A stretch of DNA of 64,000 nt from Sphingobium sp. V4. Lineage in GTDB: Bacteria > Pseudomonadota > Alphaproteobacteria > Sphingomonadales > Sphingomonadaceae. Position numbers and translations under genes: made by a program. Where the stretch lies: assembly GCF_029590555.1 (NCBI RefSeq), contig NZ_CP081001.1, positions 372,001-436,000 of the forward strand, given 5' to 3'. The notes beneath the pieces were generated by a model, which saw only the letters and a list, made by a program, of their open reading frames with translations, was not told where the DNA came from and did no database searches. Every line of letters begins with the position of its first letter. Position 1 is the stretch's first letter. Shown here one piece after another: positions 49,737 through 58,741 of the stretch.

Positions 49737-50798
49737 ATGAACCAGATGACTCGCCTTTCTCCTTCCGCCCCGGCCCTGCCGGATGATGATGCCTGTTGGG
49801 CCGCCTTCATGGCGCGCGACCGGGCGATGGACGGGCGCTTCGTGGGCTGCGTCGCCACCACCGGCATCTATTGCAAGCCCAGCTGCGCCGCGCGCCACCC
49901 CAGGCGTGAGAATATGTCCTTCCTGCCCGATCCGGCGGCGGCGCGGGCGGCGGGATTTCGCGCCTGCCTGCGCTGCCGACCGGACGAGATCGGGCGCGAC
50001 CGGCTCGCCGTGGAAGCGGCGGTCGCCTTCATCGAGGCGGCGGAGGAGGCGCCCCTGCTGGAGCAGGTCGCCGCCCATGTCGGCTATGCGCCGCATCATT
50101 TCCACCGTCTCTTCAAGCGGGAGACCGGACTGACCCCCGCAGCCTTCGCGCGCGGCCTGCGCGCCGAGCGACTGAAGACGGCGCTCGATCAGGGCGGCAG
50201 CGTGACGGAGGCGATCTACGAGGCGGGCTATAATGCGCCCAGCCGCGCCTATGCCGATGCGGAGGCGCATCTGGGCATGACGCCGAGCGCCTGGAAGGAT
50301 GGGGGGCGGGGCGTGACGATCCGCTGGCGGATCGTCGACAGCAGCCTGGGACCAATGCTGGTCGCGGCGACCGAAAAGGGGTTGTGCCGTATCAGCTTCG
50401 GCGAGGGCGAGGCGGAATTGCGCGCCCGTTTCCCTCATGCCGACGTTCGGCGCGCCGATCCGGCGCTGGACGCCATGGCGGGGCGGGTCGCGGCGCTGGT
50501 CGACGATCCCGCCGCCGGCGCGGACCTGCCCGTCGACGTGCGCGGGACGGCGTTCCAGCAGGCGATCTGGGCGGCGCTGCGCGCCATCCCGCCGGGCGAG
50601 ACGCGCAGCTATGGCGATATCGCCGCCGCGATCGGTCGTCCCGGCGCGGTGCGCGCGGCGGGAACGGCGTGCGGCGACAACAATCTCGCCGTCCTCATTC
50701 CCTGCCACCGTGTCGTCCGCAGCGACGGCAGCATGGGCGGCTATGCCTGGGGGCTGGACCGGAAGCGGGCGCTGCTGGCACGCGAAACGCTCAAGTAA
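49737..50798 (+). CDS. ada: Ada: methyl-DNA repair protein and transcription activator
   Basis: 353 residues if ATG 49737 is used; ATGs at 49704 and 49746 are alternatives. Three parts are complete: the zinc-binding N-domain with methyl-accepting Cys (TTGIYCKPSCAARH and ACLRCRPDE), the AraC-type helix-turn-helix region (HHFHRLFKRETGLTPAAFARGLRAERLK), and the O6-methylguanine-DNA methyltransferase with PCHRVV. The protein repairs O6-methylguanine and methylphosphotriesters and, once methylated, activates its regulon. It is a full-length bifunctional Ada of E. coli type, divergent from the protease gene. alkB is not adjacent. Confidence 0.95.
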   Translation: MNQMTRLSPSAPALPDDDACWAAFMARDRAMDGRFVGCVATTGIYCKPSCAARHPRRENMSFLPDPAAARAAGFRACLRCRPDEIGRDRLAVEAAVAFIEAAEEAPLLEQVAAHVGYAPHHFHRLFKRETGLTPAAFARGLRAERLKTALDQGGSVTEAIYEAGYNAPSRAYADAEAHLGMTPSAWKDGGRGVTIRWRIVDSSLGPMLVAATEKGLCRISFGEGEAELRARFPHADVRRADPALDAMAGRVAALVDDPAAGADLPVDVRGTAFQQAIWAALRAIPPGETRSYGDIAAAIGRPGAVRAAGTACGDNNLAVLIPCHRVVRSDGSMGGYAWGLDRKRALLARETLK

Positions 50799-50866
50799 CG
50801 GATAGATTTCGTCTTTTCTTCCGCCGCTGCCTCGGTCAGAATAGGCTGGGGTGCATGGGGGAAGCG

Positions 50867-52390
50867 ATGCGACGCGGGCGATTCTGGGGGAAGATGCTGG
50901 CCGGGCTGGGCCTGGCCGCATCGGGCATGGGGACGGCGCAGGCGGCCTGGTATCAGGCGCAGACCCGCCATTTCACCGTCTACAGCGAAGGCAACGACCA
51001 GAAGCTGCGCGGCTTTGCCGAGCGGCTGGAGAAGTTCGATTATCTGTTGCGGGTCGTGACCCGAGTCACCGATCCGGAACAGGGCAGTCCGGTCAAGGTC
51101 TATCTCCTGTCGAACGAGGCCAAGGTGAAGACCCTGGCCCGCAATCCCAATATCGGCGGATTCTACACGACCTCGGACCGGACCGCCTTCGCCGTGCTGT
51201 CGCGCGGGGCCAAGACCAGTGAATTTGATTTCGGGGCCGAGGAAATCCTCTTCCACGAATATACCCATCATTTCATGCTGCATCATTTTCCGGCCGCATA
51301 TCCCGCCTGGTATGTGGAGGGGTTCGCCGAATTTTTTTCGGTCATCAAATTCCCGAAGGACGGATCGATCGAGTTCGGTCATGTGCCCCTGGCGCGTGCG
51401 CCGGGCCTGGTGCTGGGATCACCCTATCCGGTGAAGAATCTCTTCGCCCGCGATACCGATGGCCTCAGCCTGCGCGATGGCGACCGCTATTATGGCACCG
51501 CCTGGCTGCTGACCCATTATTTCCAGTACAAGGCCGATCGCCGTGCTGAAATCGCCCGCTATCTCAAGGATGTGGCCGACGGCGTAAAGAATATGCAGCC
51601 TGACAGCTATTTCGCGGGCGGCCTGGCTGGACTGGAAAAGGACTTGAAGGCCTATATGCGGCATCGGCTCTCGGCATCGGAGCTGAAGCCCAAGGAATTG
51701 AAGATCGACACGATCACCGTCGCCCCGGTCGACCCGGCGCAGGGCGCGGTGATCGAGGATGAGCTTCGGCTCATCAACCATCCGCGTACCGAAGACCTGC
51801 CGGAGCTCGTTACCGCGATCCGCGCGACCGCCGCCAAATATCCGGATAGTGCCTATACCGCCGCCCTGCTCGCCGAAGCCGAATGGGCGGCCGAACAGAA
51901 GGACTCTGCGCTGGCCGACGCCGACCGGGCGATCGCGATCGATCCCAAGTCGGCCCGCGCCTATGCCGTCCGTGCGCAGGCGCTTCTGGAAAAGGCGCAT
52001 GACAGCGACAAGGCGGAGGACTGGAAGGCGGCCCTGACAGCGATCGTCCGCGCCAACCGCGCCGACACCGAAGACCCGGTGCCGCTCGCGCTCTTCTACC
52101 GCTATCATGCGATGCGCGGCGGCAAGATGCCGGACCTGGGCTATGACGGCCTCTACAAGGCTTTCACGCTGCTGCCCCAAAGCCCCGACTATCGGTTCAG
52201 CTTTGCCCATGCGACGGCGTTGCGGGGGGATTACAAGACGGCGTCGATCCTGCTCGATCCGATCGCCTATTCGCCGCACGGTTCGGACATGCGCGATGCC
52301 GCGCTCAGGCTGAAGGCGGAGTTCGACGCACAGGCGGAGGAAAAGGGGAAGGGCGCGCCGCCGGCTGGAAGTCCCGCACCCGCGCCATGA
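50867..52390 (+). CDS. exported metallopeptidase-like protein with TPR repeats
   Basis: 507 residues from ATG 50867 (50855 also possible). A signal peptide ends near GTAQAAWY. The first 200 residues hold the zinc motif LFHEYTHHF (His120, Glu121, His124) and YVEGFAEFF 17 residues on with the candidate third ligand Glu, a gluzincin-like pattern; the second half is made of TPR-type helical repeats, e.g. SALADADRAIAIDPKSARAYAVRAQALLEKA. Probably a periplasmic peptidase or a derivative of one. The last 86 bases overlap the convergent DUF1289 gene on the other strand. Confidence 0.82.
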   Translation: MRRGRFWGKMLAGLGLAASGMGTAQAAWYQAQTRHFTVYSEGNDQKLRGFAERLEKFDYLLRVVTRVTDPEQGSPVKVYLLSNEAKVKTLARNPNIGGFYTTSDRTAFAVLSRGAKTSEFDFGAEEILFHEYTHHFMLHHFPAAYPAWYVEGFAEFFSVIKFPKDGSIEFGHVPLARAPGLVLGSPYPVKNLFARDTDGLSLRDGDRYYGTAWLLTHYFQYKADRRAEIARYLKDVADGVKNMQPDSYFAGGLAGLEKDLKAYMRHRLSASELKPKELKIDTITVAPVDPAQGAVIEDELRLINHPRTEDLPELVTAIRATAAKYPDSAYTAALLAEAEWAAEQKDSALADADRAIAIDPKSARAYAVRAQALLEKAHDSDKAEDWKAALTAIVRANRADTEDPVPLALFYRYHAMRGGKMPDLGYDGLYKAFTLLPQSPDYRFSFAHATALRGDYKTASILLDPIAYSPHGSDMRDAALRLKAEFDAQAEEKGKGAPPAGSPAPAP

Positions 52391-52514
52391 CGGCGGCGCG
52401 CTCGGCGTCGGTCATGCTCCGCCAATGGACGATCTCCTCGATCGTCCGGCCGCATCCGGTGCAGTTCTTGCGCTCCCGGTCGAGCGCACACAGGTTGCGG
52501 CAGGGCGTTTCCAT
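52305..52514 (-). CDS. DUF1289 family small protein
   Basis: 69 residues. The four cysteines of DUF1289 are visible in METPCRNLC...RKNCTGCGRTIEEIVHW, followed by the MTDAERAAVMARV segment. The family is a small, probably metal-binding Fe-S or zinc protein of unknown role, common in proteobacteria. The C-terminal 20 residues are Pro rich. The 3' half overlaps the end of the TPR metallopeptidase gene on the opposite strand by 86 bases. Confidence 0.85.
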   Translation of the reverse strand: METPCRNLCALDRERKNCTGCGRTIEEIVHWRSMTDAERAAVMARVRDFQPAARPSPFPPPVRRTPPSA

Positions 52515-52655
52515 CGCCTCGGTCTAGTCGGCAGGGCGGACGGTCGCCAGCGGGAGATTGCCGGAGGCAGCAGCACTTGTCGCAAGCGAAATGATTTTAG
52601 CTGTATTTTACGCCCGATTAACTATAGTCGGCCGAGCCTTCGGGCATGGGGAGTG

Positions 52656-53204
52656 ATGTCGGGCTTGCGCTGTTTGCTGTTCTGGTTGCTGCTTCTTGTG
52701 CCGGGCGCCCTGCTCGCGGTCCCGACCTTCCAGCCTGCGATGATGCCGCTGGGCAAAGGGCCTGATGCCGTCGCGGCGAGTACGGCGCGCATGGTGGGCG
52801 CCATGCTCGAATATTCGCGCTGGCCGTCCGCCCGGCCGGCGGTGCGGCTCTGCATCGCGGGTGCGGCGCGTCATGCCGATCGGCTTGCGGATATCCGTCT
52901 GTCCAGCGGTGCGGGGGTCGAACTGGTCGCGATCGGCGCGCCGGGGGAGCCTGCGCCGGATCGCTGCGATGCGCTCTATATCGGCCGGCTGGATTCGCCG
53001 ACCCTCGGCAGGCTGATCGCAGGCGCGCGGGGAGAAGCGGTGGTGACGATCGCGGAAGATGATCCCGCTTGCCGCAGCGGCGCGATGTTCTGCCTGCTCT
53101 ACACGCCGCAATCCCTGTCGTTCCAGCTCAGCATCGACGCCGTGTCGCGATCGGCCGTTCGCATCGACCCGCGCGTGCTGCGCCTGTCTAAAGGGGGCTA
53201 TTGA
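52656..53204 (+). CDS. yfiR: YfiR family periplasmic repressor of c-di-GMP synthesis
   Basis: 182 residues from ATG 52656. A signal peptide (MSGLRCLLFWLLLLVPGALLAVP) is followed by the DUF4154/YfiR domain. Four mature cysteines (66, 104, 139, 146) match the two disulfides of Pseudomonas YfiR in spacing, the second pair being seven residues apart in both. LEYSRWP is the family helix. In Pseudomonas YfiR binds the periplasmic part of YfiN and holds it inactive, releasing it on redox or envelope stress. Its stop lies three bases before yfiN, and yfiB follows, a complete yfiRNB module. Confidence 0.9.
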   Translation: MSGLRCLLFWLLLLVPGALLAVPTFQPAMMPLGKGPDAVAASTARMVGAMLEYSRWPSARPAVRLCIAGAARHADRLADIRLSSGAGVELVAIGAPGEPAPDRCDALYIGRLDSPTLGRLIAGARGEAVVTIAEDDPACRSGAMFCLLYTPQSLSFQLSIDAVSRSAVRIDPRVLRLSKGGY

Positions 53205-53207
53205 CCC

Positions 53208-54434
53208 ATGAGAGCCTCGACCCGATCCGCCATGCCCACGCTGCGCCAGGTGCTGGCGCGCGGGCATATGCGCCTGATCCTGGTCGCCGTGCTGATGGCC
53301 AGCGTCACCCTGATGGCCACCGGGGTCCTCGTGATCCGGGGCTATGCCGATCGCAACCTCGCGCTGATCGCCCGGACCGTGGCCTATACTGTCGAGCCTG
53401 CGCTGGTGTTCGAGGATATGGACGCCGCGCGGCGGGGGATGGTCGCGGTGGCGGCCTCGGAAAGCGTCCACCGGGTCGATGTGCGCGACGCGCGCGGGCG
53501 GATGCTGGTGGAATGGCGGCGGCCGGGCGACGGTATGATGGCAGCGGTCGAGCGCGGTCTCGCCGAACTGGTCGCGCCCTCGCCTGCGGTCGCCGACATC
53601 CTGCGCGGCCATCAACGGGTGGCGCAGGTCCGGGTCTATGGCGGCGCCGACGGCCTCGGCCGGTTCATCCTGTCGGGCCTGGCGACGGGGCTGGCCTGTC
53701 TTGTCCTCACCCTTGTCGCAACCTGGACGCTGTCCCGCCGCCTGCAGCGCGACGTCACCGATCCGTTGGGCAAGATCGCCGATGTCGCCCATGCGGTGCG
53801 CGCCGATCGCCAGTTCGATCGTCGCGTGCCGACATCCGATATTCAGGAAGTCGATCAGCTGGGCCGCGATTTCAACGCGTTGCTCGATGAACTGCGCGAT
53901 TGGCACAAGGGCATCGTGACGCAAAACCGGATGCTGGAGCGCCAGGCGACCCGCGACGCTCTGACCGGCCTCGGCAACCGCGCGATGTTCGAACAGGCGC
54001 TGCCCGCCACGGTGGAGCGGTCGAACGCGGAGGGGCGATCGTTCGCCATCATCTATATCGACGTCAACCGTTTCAAGCAGGTCAACGACACCCATGGCCA
54101 TGATGCGGGCGACGCCATGCTCATCGTCATCGCCGCCCGGCTGCGCGCGGTGCTGCGGCCTGGCGACCAGGCCTTCCGCCTGGGCGGCGACGAGTTCGCT
54201 CTGATTCTTGCGCCCGGCCTGTCGGCGCCCGAGCTTGCCGCGATCAAACTCCATATCGCCGACGGCATGGCCCAGCCGATCATGCTGCCCAATGGGGAGC
54301 GCATCGACGCATCGCTCAGCATCGGGAGCGCCTGCTATCCCGAGGACAGCGCCGATGCCCGCGACCTGCTGCGCCATGCGGACGCGGCCATGTATGCGGC
54401 CAAGGCCGGCCGCGTTGCCAATGGCGATCGTTGA
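53208..54434 (+). CDS. yfiN: YfiN/TpbB type diguanylate cyclase
   Basis: 408 residues. Membrane segment 1 lies at about residues 22-44, then a periplasmic domain of about 100 residues (CHASE8-like), membrane segment 2 (FILSGLATGLACLVLTLVATW), a HAMP region, and a GGDEF domain. The catalytic motif GGDEF is at residues 326-330, and the RPGD inhibitory site lies exactly five residues before it, so product feedback is expected. It makes cyclic-di-GMP, promoting biofilm and small-colony forms in Pseudomonas when freed from YfiR. Lies between yfiR and yfiB. Confidence 0.92.
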   Translation: MRASTRSAMPTLRQVLARGHMRLILVAVLMASVTLMATGVLVIRGYADRNLALIARTVAYTVEPALVFEDMDAARRGMVAVAASESVHRVDVRDARGRMLVEWRRPGDGMMAAVERGLAELVAPSPAVADILRGHQRVAQVRVYGGADGLGRFILSGLATGLACLVLTLVATWTLSRRLQRDVTDPLGKIADVAHAVRADRQFDRRVPTSDIQEVDQLGRDFNALLDELRDWHKGIVTQNRMLERQATRDALTGLGNRAMFEQALPATVERSNAEGRSFAIIYIDVNRFKQVNDTHGHDAGDAMLIVIAARLRAVLRPGDQAFRLGGDEFALILAPGLSAPELAAIKLHIADGMAQPIMLPNGERIDASLSIGSACYPEDSADARDLLRHADAAMYAAKAGRVANGDR

Positions 54435-54450
54435 CAGGACAAGGATCAGG

Positions 54451-54942
54451 ATGCGCCACGCTTTTCTTCTCTTTTCCCTTTTGCCCCTCGCTGCCTGTCA
54501 GACGGTGCAGTCCCCGCAGCCCGCGGGCTTCTCGCCGCAACAGGTGACGGCGCTGCGGCGGCAGGGCTTCGAACCGTCCGGTCAGGACTGGCAGTTCGGC
54601 ATGGCCGACAGGCTGCTTTTTGCCACCGACGAAAGCACGCTGATCCCGGATCAGAAAGTCGCGATCGGGCGGATCTCGGCGGCCTTGGCGGCGGTGGACA
54701 TCCGTGGTGCGCGCGTCGAAGGCCATACCGATTCCACGGGGGCGTCCAGCTATAACGAAGCCCTTTCGCTGCGGCGGGCGCAGGCGGTGGCCGACGCGCT
54801 GGTCGCAGGCGGTATGGCGCAGCCGGCGATGCGGGTCGTGGGCATGGGTGCGCGCGTGCCGGTCGAAAGCAACCGCTCGGCGGACGGGCGGCGCGAAAAC
54901 CGCCGGGTGGTCATCATCGTCTCTCCGGCGGACGCCACCTGA
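54451..54942 (+). CDS. yfiB: YfiB-like OmpA-family lipoprotein
   Basis: 163 residues from ATG 54451, with AAGGA five bases upstream. The N-terminal signal has the lipobox PLAAC (Cys18 by my count), so the protein is an outer-membrane lipoprotein. The rest is an OmpA-type peptidoglycan-binding domain: ATDESTLIPDQ, VEGHTDSTGASSYNEALSLRRAQAV and SNRSADGRRENRRVVIIV. In Pseudomonas YfiB captures YfiR at the cell wall and so activates YfiN. Third gene of the yfiRNB operon; its stop lies three bases before that of convergent priA. Confidence 0.9.
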   Translation: MRHAFLLFSLLPLAACQTVQSPQPAGFSPQQVTALRRQGFEPSGQDWQFGMADRLLFATDESTLIPDQKVAIGRISAALAAVDIRGARVEGHTDSTGASSYNEALSLRRAQAVADALVAGGMAQPAMRVVGMGARVPVESNRSADGRRENRRVVIIVSPADAT

Positions 54943-54945
54943 TCC

Positions 54946-57117
54946 TCACATGAAGCTGTAGGGGTCGACGTCCACCGCCACCCGCGTGCCCGACTTCCAG
55001 GCCAGATTGCCCAGCCATTCGCGGATCGCCGCCTGCACGTCCACCTGCCGTGTCGCATGGATCAGCAGCCGATGGCGATGCCGCCCGCGCAGCACGGACA
55101 GCGGCGCCGGGGCGGGGCCGTAGACGCGCATCCCGTCGATCAGCGGCGCCGACTTGCCGATCAGCCGCGCGGTCTGCGCCGCCTCGTCGGCATCCTCGCT
55201 CGATATGATGATCGCGGCGAAGCGGCCGAAGGGCGGGGCATTGGCGCGCCGCCGGTTTTCCGTTTCCACGGCATAGAAGCGTTCGGTGTCGCCCTCGATC
55301 AGAGACTGGATCACCTCGCTGCCGGGCATCCGGGTCTGGATGAAGACCTTGCCGGGTTTTTCTCCGCGACCTGCGCGTCCCGCTACCTGCACGATCTGCT
55401 GGAAGGTCCGCTCCGCCGCGCGCAGGTCGCCGCCTTCCAGCCCCAGATCGGCGTCGATCACGCCGACCAGAGTGAGGTTCGGGAAATGATAGCCCTTGGT
55501 CACGAGCTGGGTGCCGACGATGATGTCGACGTCGCCGCCCTCCACCGACTTCACGAAATCGGCGGCGCGGGCGGGGGAACTCAGCGTATCGGACGTGGCG
55601 ATGGCGGTCCGCGCCTGCGGCCATAGCGCCTTCACCTCGTCGGCGATACGCTCGACGCCGGGGCCGCAGGCTACCAGGCTATCTTCCTCCTTGCATTCCG
55701 GGCAGCGACGCGGCGCGGGGATGACATGGCCGCAATGATGGCAGGCGAGCCGATGGGTCAGCCGATGCTCGACCATCCAGGCGGTGCAGTTGGGGCATTG
55801 GAAGCGATAGCCGCAATGGCGGCACAAGGTCAGCGGCGCATAGCCGCGCCGGTTGAGGAAGAGCAGGCTCTGCTCCCCCTTTTCCATGGTTTCGTCGATT
55901 GCCTTGACCAGCGGCGGCGCGATCCAGCGGCCGCGTTCGGGCGGGTCGGTCAGCAGGTTTACGCCCTCGATCTGCGGCATCTCCGCCCCGCCATAGCGCG
56001 AGGGCAGCTTGATTTCGGCATAGCGGCCCAGCTCGACCTGATGCCGCGTCTCGATCGCGGGGGTGGCAGACGCCAGGATGACCGGGAACTTCTCGATCAG
56101 GCCGCGCATCACCGCCACGTCGCGGGCATGATAGTGAACACCATCCTCCTGCTTGAAGCTGGCCTCATGCGCTTCGTCCACGACGATCAGGCCCAGGTTC
56201 GGATAGGGCAGGAACAGCGCCGACCGCGCGCCGACGACGACCTGTGCCTGACCCGAAGCGATGGCGCGCCACGCCCGTCGCCGTTCGCTCTGGCGCAGGC
56301 CGCTGTGCCAGTTGACCGGCACCGTCCCGAACCGCTTTTCGAACCGCTCCAGAAACGGCTCGGTCAGCGCGATTTCGGGCAGCAGCACCAGCGTCTGCCG
56401 GTCGGCCCGGATGGCGGCCGCGATCGCCTCGAAATAGACCTCCGTCTTGCCCGATCCGGTCACGCCGTCGAGCAGGAAGGGCGCGAAGTCATGGGCCCGC
56501 ACCGCATCGGCCATGGTCGTCGCGGCCGCCCGCTGCGCGTCCGACAGGGCGGGCGGCGCATGGTCGGGATCGGGCATCGGGAAGGGCGTGTCGACGCTGA
56601 CCTCCACCGGCTCGAATATGTCCTGCTTGATGAGGCCGCGGATCACCGCGTCGCTGACCCCGCCGATCATCGCCAGCTCGCGGATCAGCCCCTGCCGCTC
56701 GCCGATCCGGTCCAGCGCCTGCGCGCGCTGCTCGGTCATGCGGTCGGGCACCGCGCCGGTCGCGCGATATTCGATCACCGTCCGCGCACCCTCCAGCGCG
56801 GCCATCGACGACAGCGCCATGCGCAGCACCGCCGCCGGAGGGCTGAGATAATAGTCGGCCGTCCATTCGATCAGCCGGCGCAGCGGCTCGGGCAGCGGCG
56901 GGGCGTCGACCAGCTCGATCAGGTTGCGCAGCCGGTTGTCGCCCACCGTCTCGACATCGGGGAAGCTCGCTTCCTCCCACACCACGCCGACCAGCTGGCG
57001 CGGTCCCAGCGGCGCGACCACGATGCTGCCGGGCTGCACGGTCATTCCGTGGGGCACGCGATAGTCGAGCGGGCCCAGGGCGGCGTTCAGGATCAGGACA
57101 CGGGCGCGCGAAGACAT
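54946..57117 (-). CDS. priA: primosomal helicase PriA
   Basis: 723 residues from ATG 57117 (AAGGA eight bases upstream). N-terminal DNA-binding domain (VLILNAALGPLDYRVPHGM), helicase core with Walker A GVTGSGKTEVYF, DEAH box VVDEAHEASFKQED, and the eight-cysteine zinc region between about residues 425 and 475 (CRHCGYRFQCPNC and CHHCG...CPECKEE). PriA reloads the replicative helicase at stalled forks. The 3' end meets yfiB. No partner gene is adjacent. Confidence 0.97.
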   Translation of the reverse strand: MSSRARVLILNAALGPLDYRVPHGMTVQPGSIVVAPLGPRQLVGVVWEEASFPDVETVGDNRLRNLIELVDAPPLPEPLRRLIEWTADYYLSPPAAVLRMALSSMAALEGARTVIEYRATGAVPDRMTEQRAQALDRIGERQGLIRELAMIGGVSDAVIRGLIKQDIFEPVEVSVDTPFPMPDPDHAPPALSDAQRAAATTMADAVRAHDFAPFLLDGVTGSGKTEVYFEAIAAAIRADRQTLVLLPEIALTEPFLERFEKRFGTVPVNWHSGLRQSERRRAWRAIASGQAQVVVGARSALFLPYPNLGLIVVDEAHEASFKQEDGVHYHARDVAVMRGLIEKFPVILASATPAIETRHQVELGRYAEIKLPSRYGGAEMPQIEGVNLLTDPPERGRWIAPPLVKAIDETMEKGEQSLLFLNRRGYAPLTLCRHCGYRFQCPNCTAWMVEHRLTHRLACHHCGHVIPAPRRCPECKEEDSLVACGPGVERIADEVKALWPQARTAIATSDTLSSPARAADFVKSVEGGDVDIIVGTQLVTKGYHFPNLTLVGVIDADLGLEGGDLRAAERTFQQIVQVAGRAGRGEKPGKVFIQTRMPGSEVIQSLIEGDTERFYAVETENRRRANAPPFGRFAAIIISSEDADEAAQTARLIGKSAPLIDGMRVYGPAPAPLSVLRGRHRHRLLIHATRQVDVQAAIREWLGNLAWKSGTRVAVDVDPYSFM

Positions 57118-57163
57118 GGCTTCCGTCCTTAAAGCGCTGGCCGCGCTGTGCAATGCCCTCCGC

Positions 57164-57817
57164 TCAGAGCCGCCAGCTCAAAGTCAGCCAGGGGATATGC
57201 GACACGGCGTCCGGCCGCCCGTCGCGGAAATTCTGCTGCCGCATGTAGAGAAGCTGCGCATCGATGGCCCTGGCGATCGGATGGCGCACGCCGATCTGGT
57301 GGCGCATGGTCGCCAGCCCCGTCCTGTCGCTGGCGCGCGCGCGGTTGAGGTGGAAGAAGATTTCGGCGGCGGCAATCACGGTCCAACGCTTCGCCCGGTC
57401 GACCGGCACTGCGGCCTGCACCCGCTGGCGCAAGCGCCAGCTTGCCTCATCGGCATTGTCGAAGAAGCGCTGCTCCATCCGCGTGCGGCTCGTCCAGATC
57501 CCCTTGGTCAGCGTCAGCTGCTGGAACAGGCGTAGTTCCTGGTCGACCTCGCTCTTGAGATAGGCGAAGCCGCCGCCGACCTGCATGGCCGGCGCGATCC
57601 GGTGGTCGATGGCGATGCGCGCCAGAAACTGCTCGCCGCCGCTCCCGGCATCGGCGCGGGCGCGCTGGCTCGAATCCAGGGTCACGACAGTGTCTGGGTC
57701 GATGCGGATGGCGGCCTGCTCGGTGATCCAGGCCTGGCTTTCCTCCGTCGCCGCCGATGCTGTCGACGCGCTCGCAGCGGCGAGGACAAGGGTAAGCAGT
57801 CGGGCGGCGCGCTTCAT
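57164..57817 (-). CDS. DUF2490 domain outer-membrane protein
   Basis: 217 residues from ATG 57817, six bases after AAGGA. A signal peptide ends ASTASAAT; the rest is a series of alternating amphipathic strands (QAWITEQAAIRID, MQVGGGFAYLKSE, and the terminal WLTLSWRL with a final aromatic-basic end), as in the DUF2490 family of probable outer-membrane beta-barrels. Function unknown. The start is divergent from transaldolase across 130 bases. It could be co-transcribed with priA (46-base gap). Confidence 0.82.
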   Translation of the reverse strand: MKRAARLLTLVLAAASASTASAATEESQAWITEQAAIRIDPDTVVTLDSSQRARADAGSGGEQFLARIAIDHRIAPAMQVGGGFAYLKSEVDQELRLFQQLTLTKGIWTSRTRMEQRFFDNADEASWRLRQRVQAAVPVDRAKRWTVIAAAEIFFHLNRARASDRTGLATMRHQIGVRHPIARAIDAQLLYMRQQNFRDGRPDAVSHIPWLTLSWRL

Positions 57818-57947
57818 GACCGGTCCTTTGGAAAGGTGGCTGCGGCTTAATCGGGAAGCGGTCGCGACGCAATTGTCTGCGCCGAAGATGGCGAATCCGT
57901 CCGCCACCGGCTAAAGGGGCGCGATTCGTCCATCCCGGAGTCCTCCC

Positions 57948-58601
57948 ATGAAATTCTTCGTCGACACCGCCGACACTGCCGAAATCCGCGAGCTGGCCGC
58001 CACTGGCCTGCTGGACGGCGTCACCACCAATCCCACGCTGATCCACAAGTCGGGCCGCAAGTTCCTGGAAGTCGTGGAGGAAATCTGCGGCATCGTGGAT
58101 GGCCCGGTGTCCGCCGAAGTCGTCGCGCTCGATCATGAGACGATGATGAAGGAAGCCGCCGTGCTGCGGAAGATCGCGGACAATGTCTGCATCAAGGTGC
58201 CGCTGACCATCGACGGGCTCAAGACCTGCAAGGCGCTGACCGATGACGGCGCGCTGGTCAATGTGACGCTCTGCTTCTCCGCCAACCAGGCGCTGCTCGC
58301 CGCCAAGGCGGGCGCCAGCTTCATCTCGCCCTTCGTCGGCCGCCATGACGATAATGGCTTCGATGGCCTCGCGCTGATCGAGGACATCCGCCTGATCTAC
58401 GACAATTACGCGTTCAAGACCGAGATTTTGGCCGCCTCGCTGCGCCACCCGATCCATGTGCTCGATTGCGCGAAGATCGGCGCCGACGTCATCACGGCTC
58501 CCCCCGCGGTCATCAAGATGCTGTCCAAGCATGTGCTGACCGACAAGGGGCTGGAAGGCTTCGCCGCCGACTGGGCCAAGACCGGCCAGACGATTCTCTG
58601 A
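57948..58601 (+). CDS. tal: transaldolase, short (FSA/TalC-like) form
   Basis: 217 residues, the short TalC/fructose-6-phosphate-aldolase-like class rather than the 317-residue TalB class. [32 protein letters not shown] at the N-terminus is the family signature; the Schiff-base lysine is Lys83 in CIKVPLT. It transfers a dihydroxyacetone unit between sugar phosphates in the pentose phosphate pathway. Short TalC enzymes are usual in alphaproteobacteria. A long imperfect hairpin follows the stop within ten bases. Confidence 0.95.
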   Translation: MKFFVDTADTAEIRELAATGLLDGVTTNPTLIHKSGRKFLEVVEEICGIVDGPVSAEVVALDHETMMKEAAVLRKIADNVCIKVPLTIDGLKTCKALTDDGALVNVTLCFSANQALLAAKAGASFISPFVGRHDDNGFDGLALIEDIRLIYDNYAFKTEILAASLRHPIHVLDCAKIGADVITAPPAVIKMLSKHVLTDKGLEGFAADWAKTGQTIL

Positions 58602-58609
58602 TGTAGCGG

Positions 58610-58667
58610 CGCCAGCCCGCTCATCTGACATTCCAGGCGCGATGTCGGATGCGGGAGCGGGCTGGCG
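58610..58667 (+). repeat. 58-base two-tier inverted repeat after tal
   Basis: Outer arms CGCCAGCCCGCTC (58610-58622) and the complement (58655-58667), inner arms ATCTGACAT and ATGTCGGAT with one mismatch. No T run. May end tal transcription or be a dispersed repeat. Confidence 0.65.
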
Positions 58668-58741
58668 TGGCTCTGCGCGAGACAGCACTGGAACCGGCGC
58701 CCGATCCGGCTCATTCTCCATATCCTGAAAGGAGAGAGCCG

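Noticed and set aside
52608..54377. 589-codon minus-strand frame across yfiR and yfiN
   Set aside because: Complement of the yfiRN genes, which have clear motifs; His/Asp/Arg-rich shadow translation.
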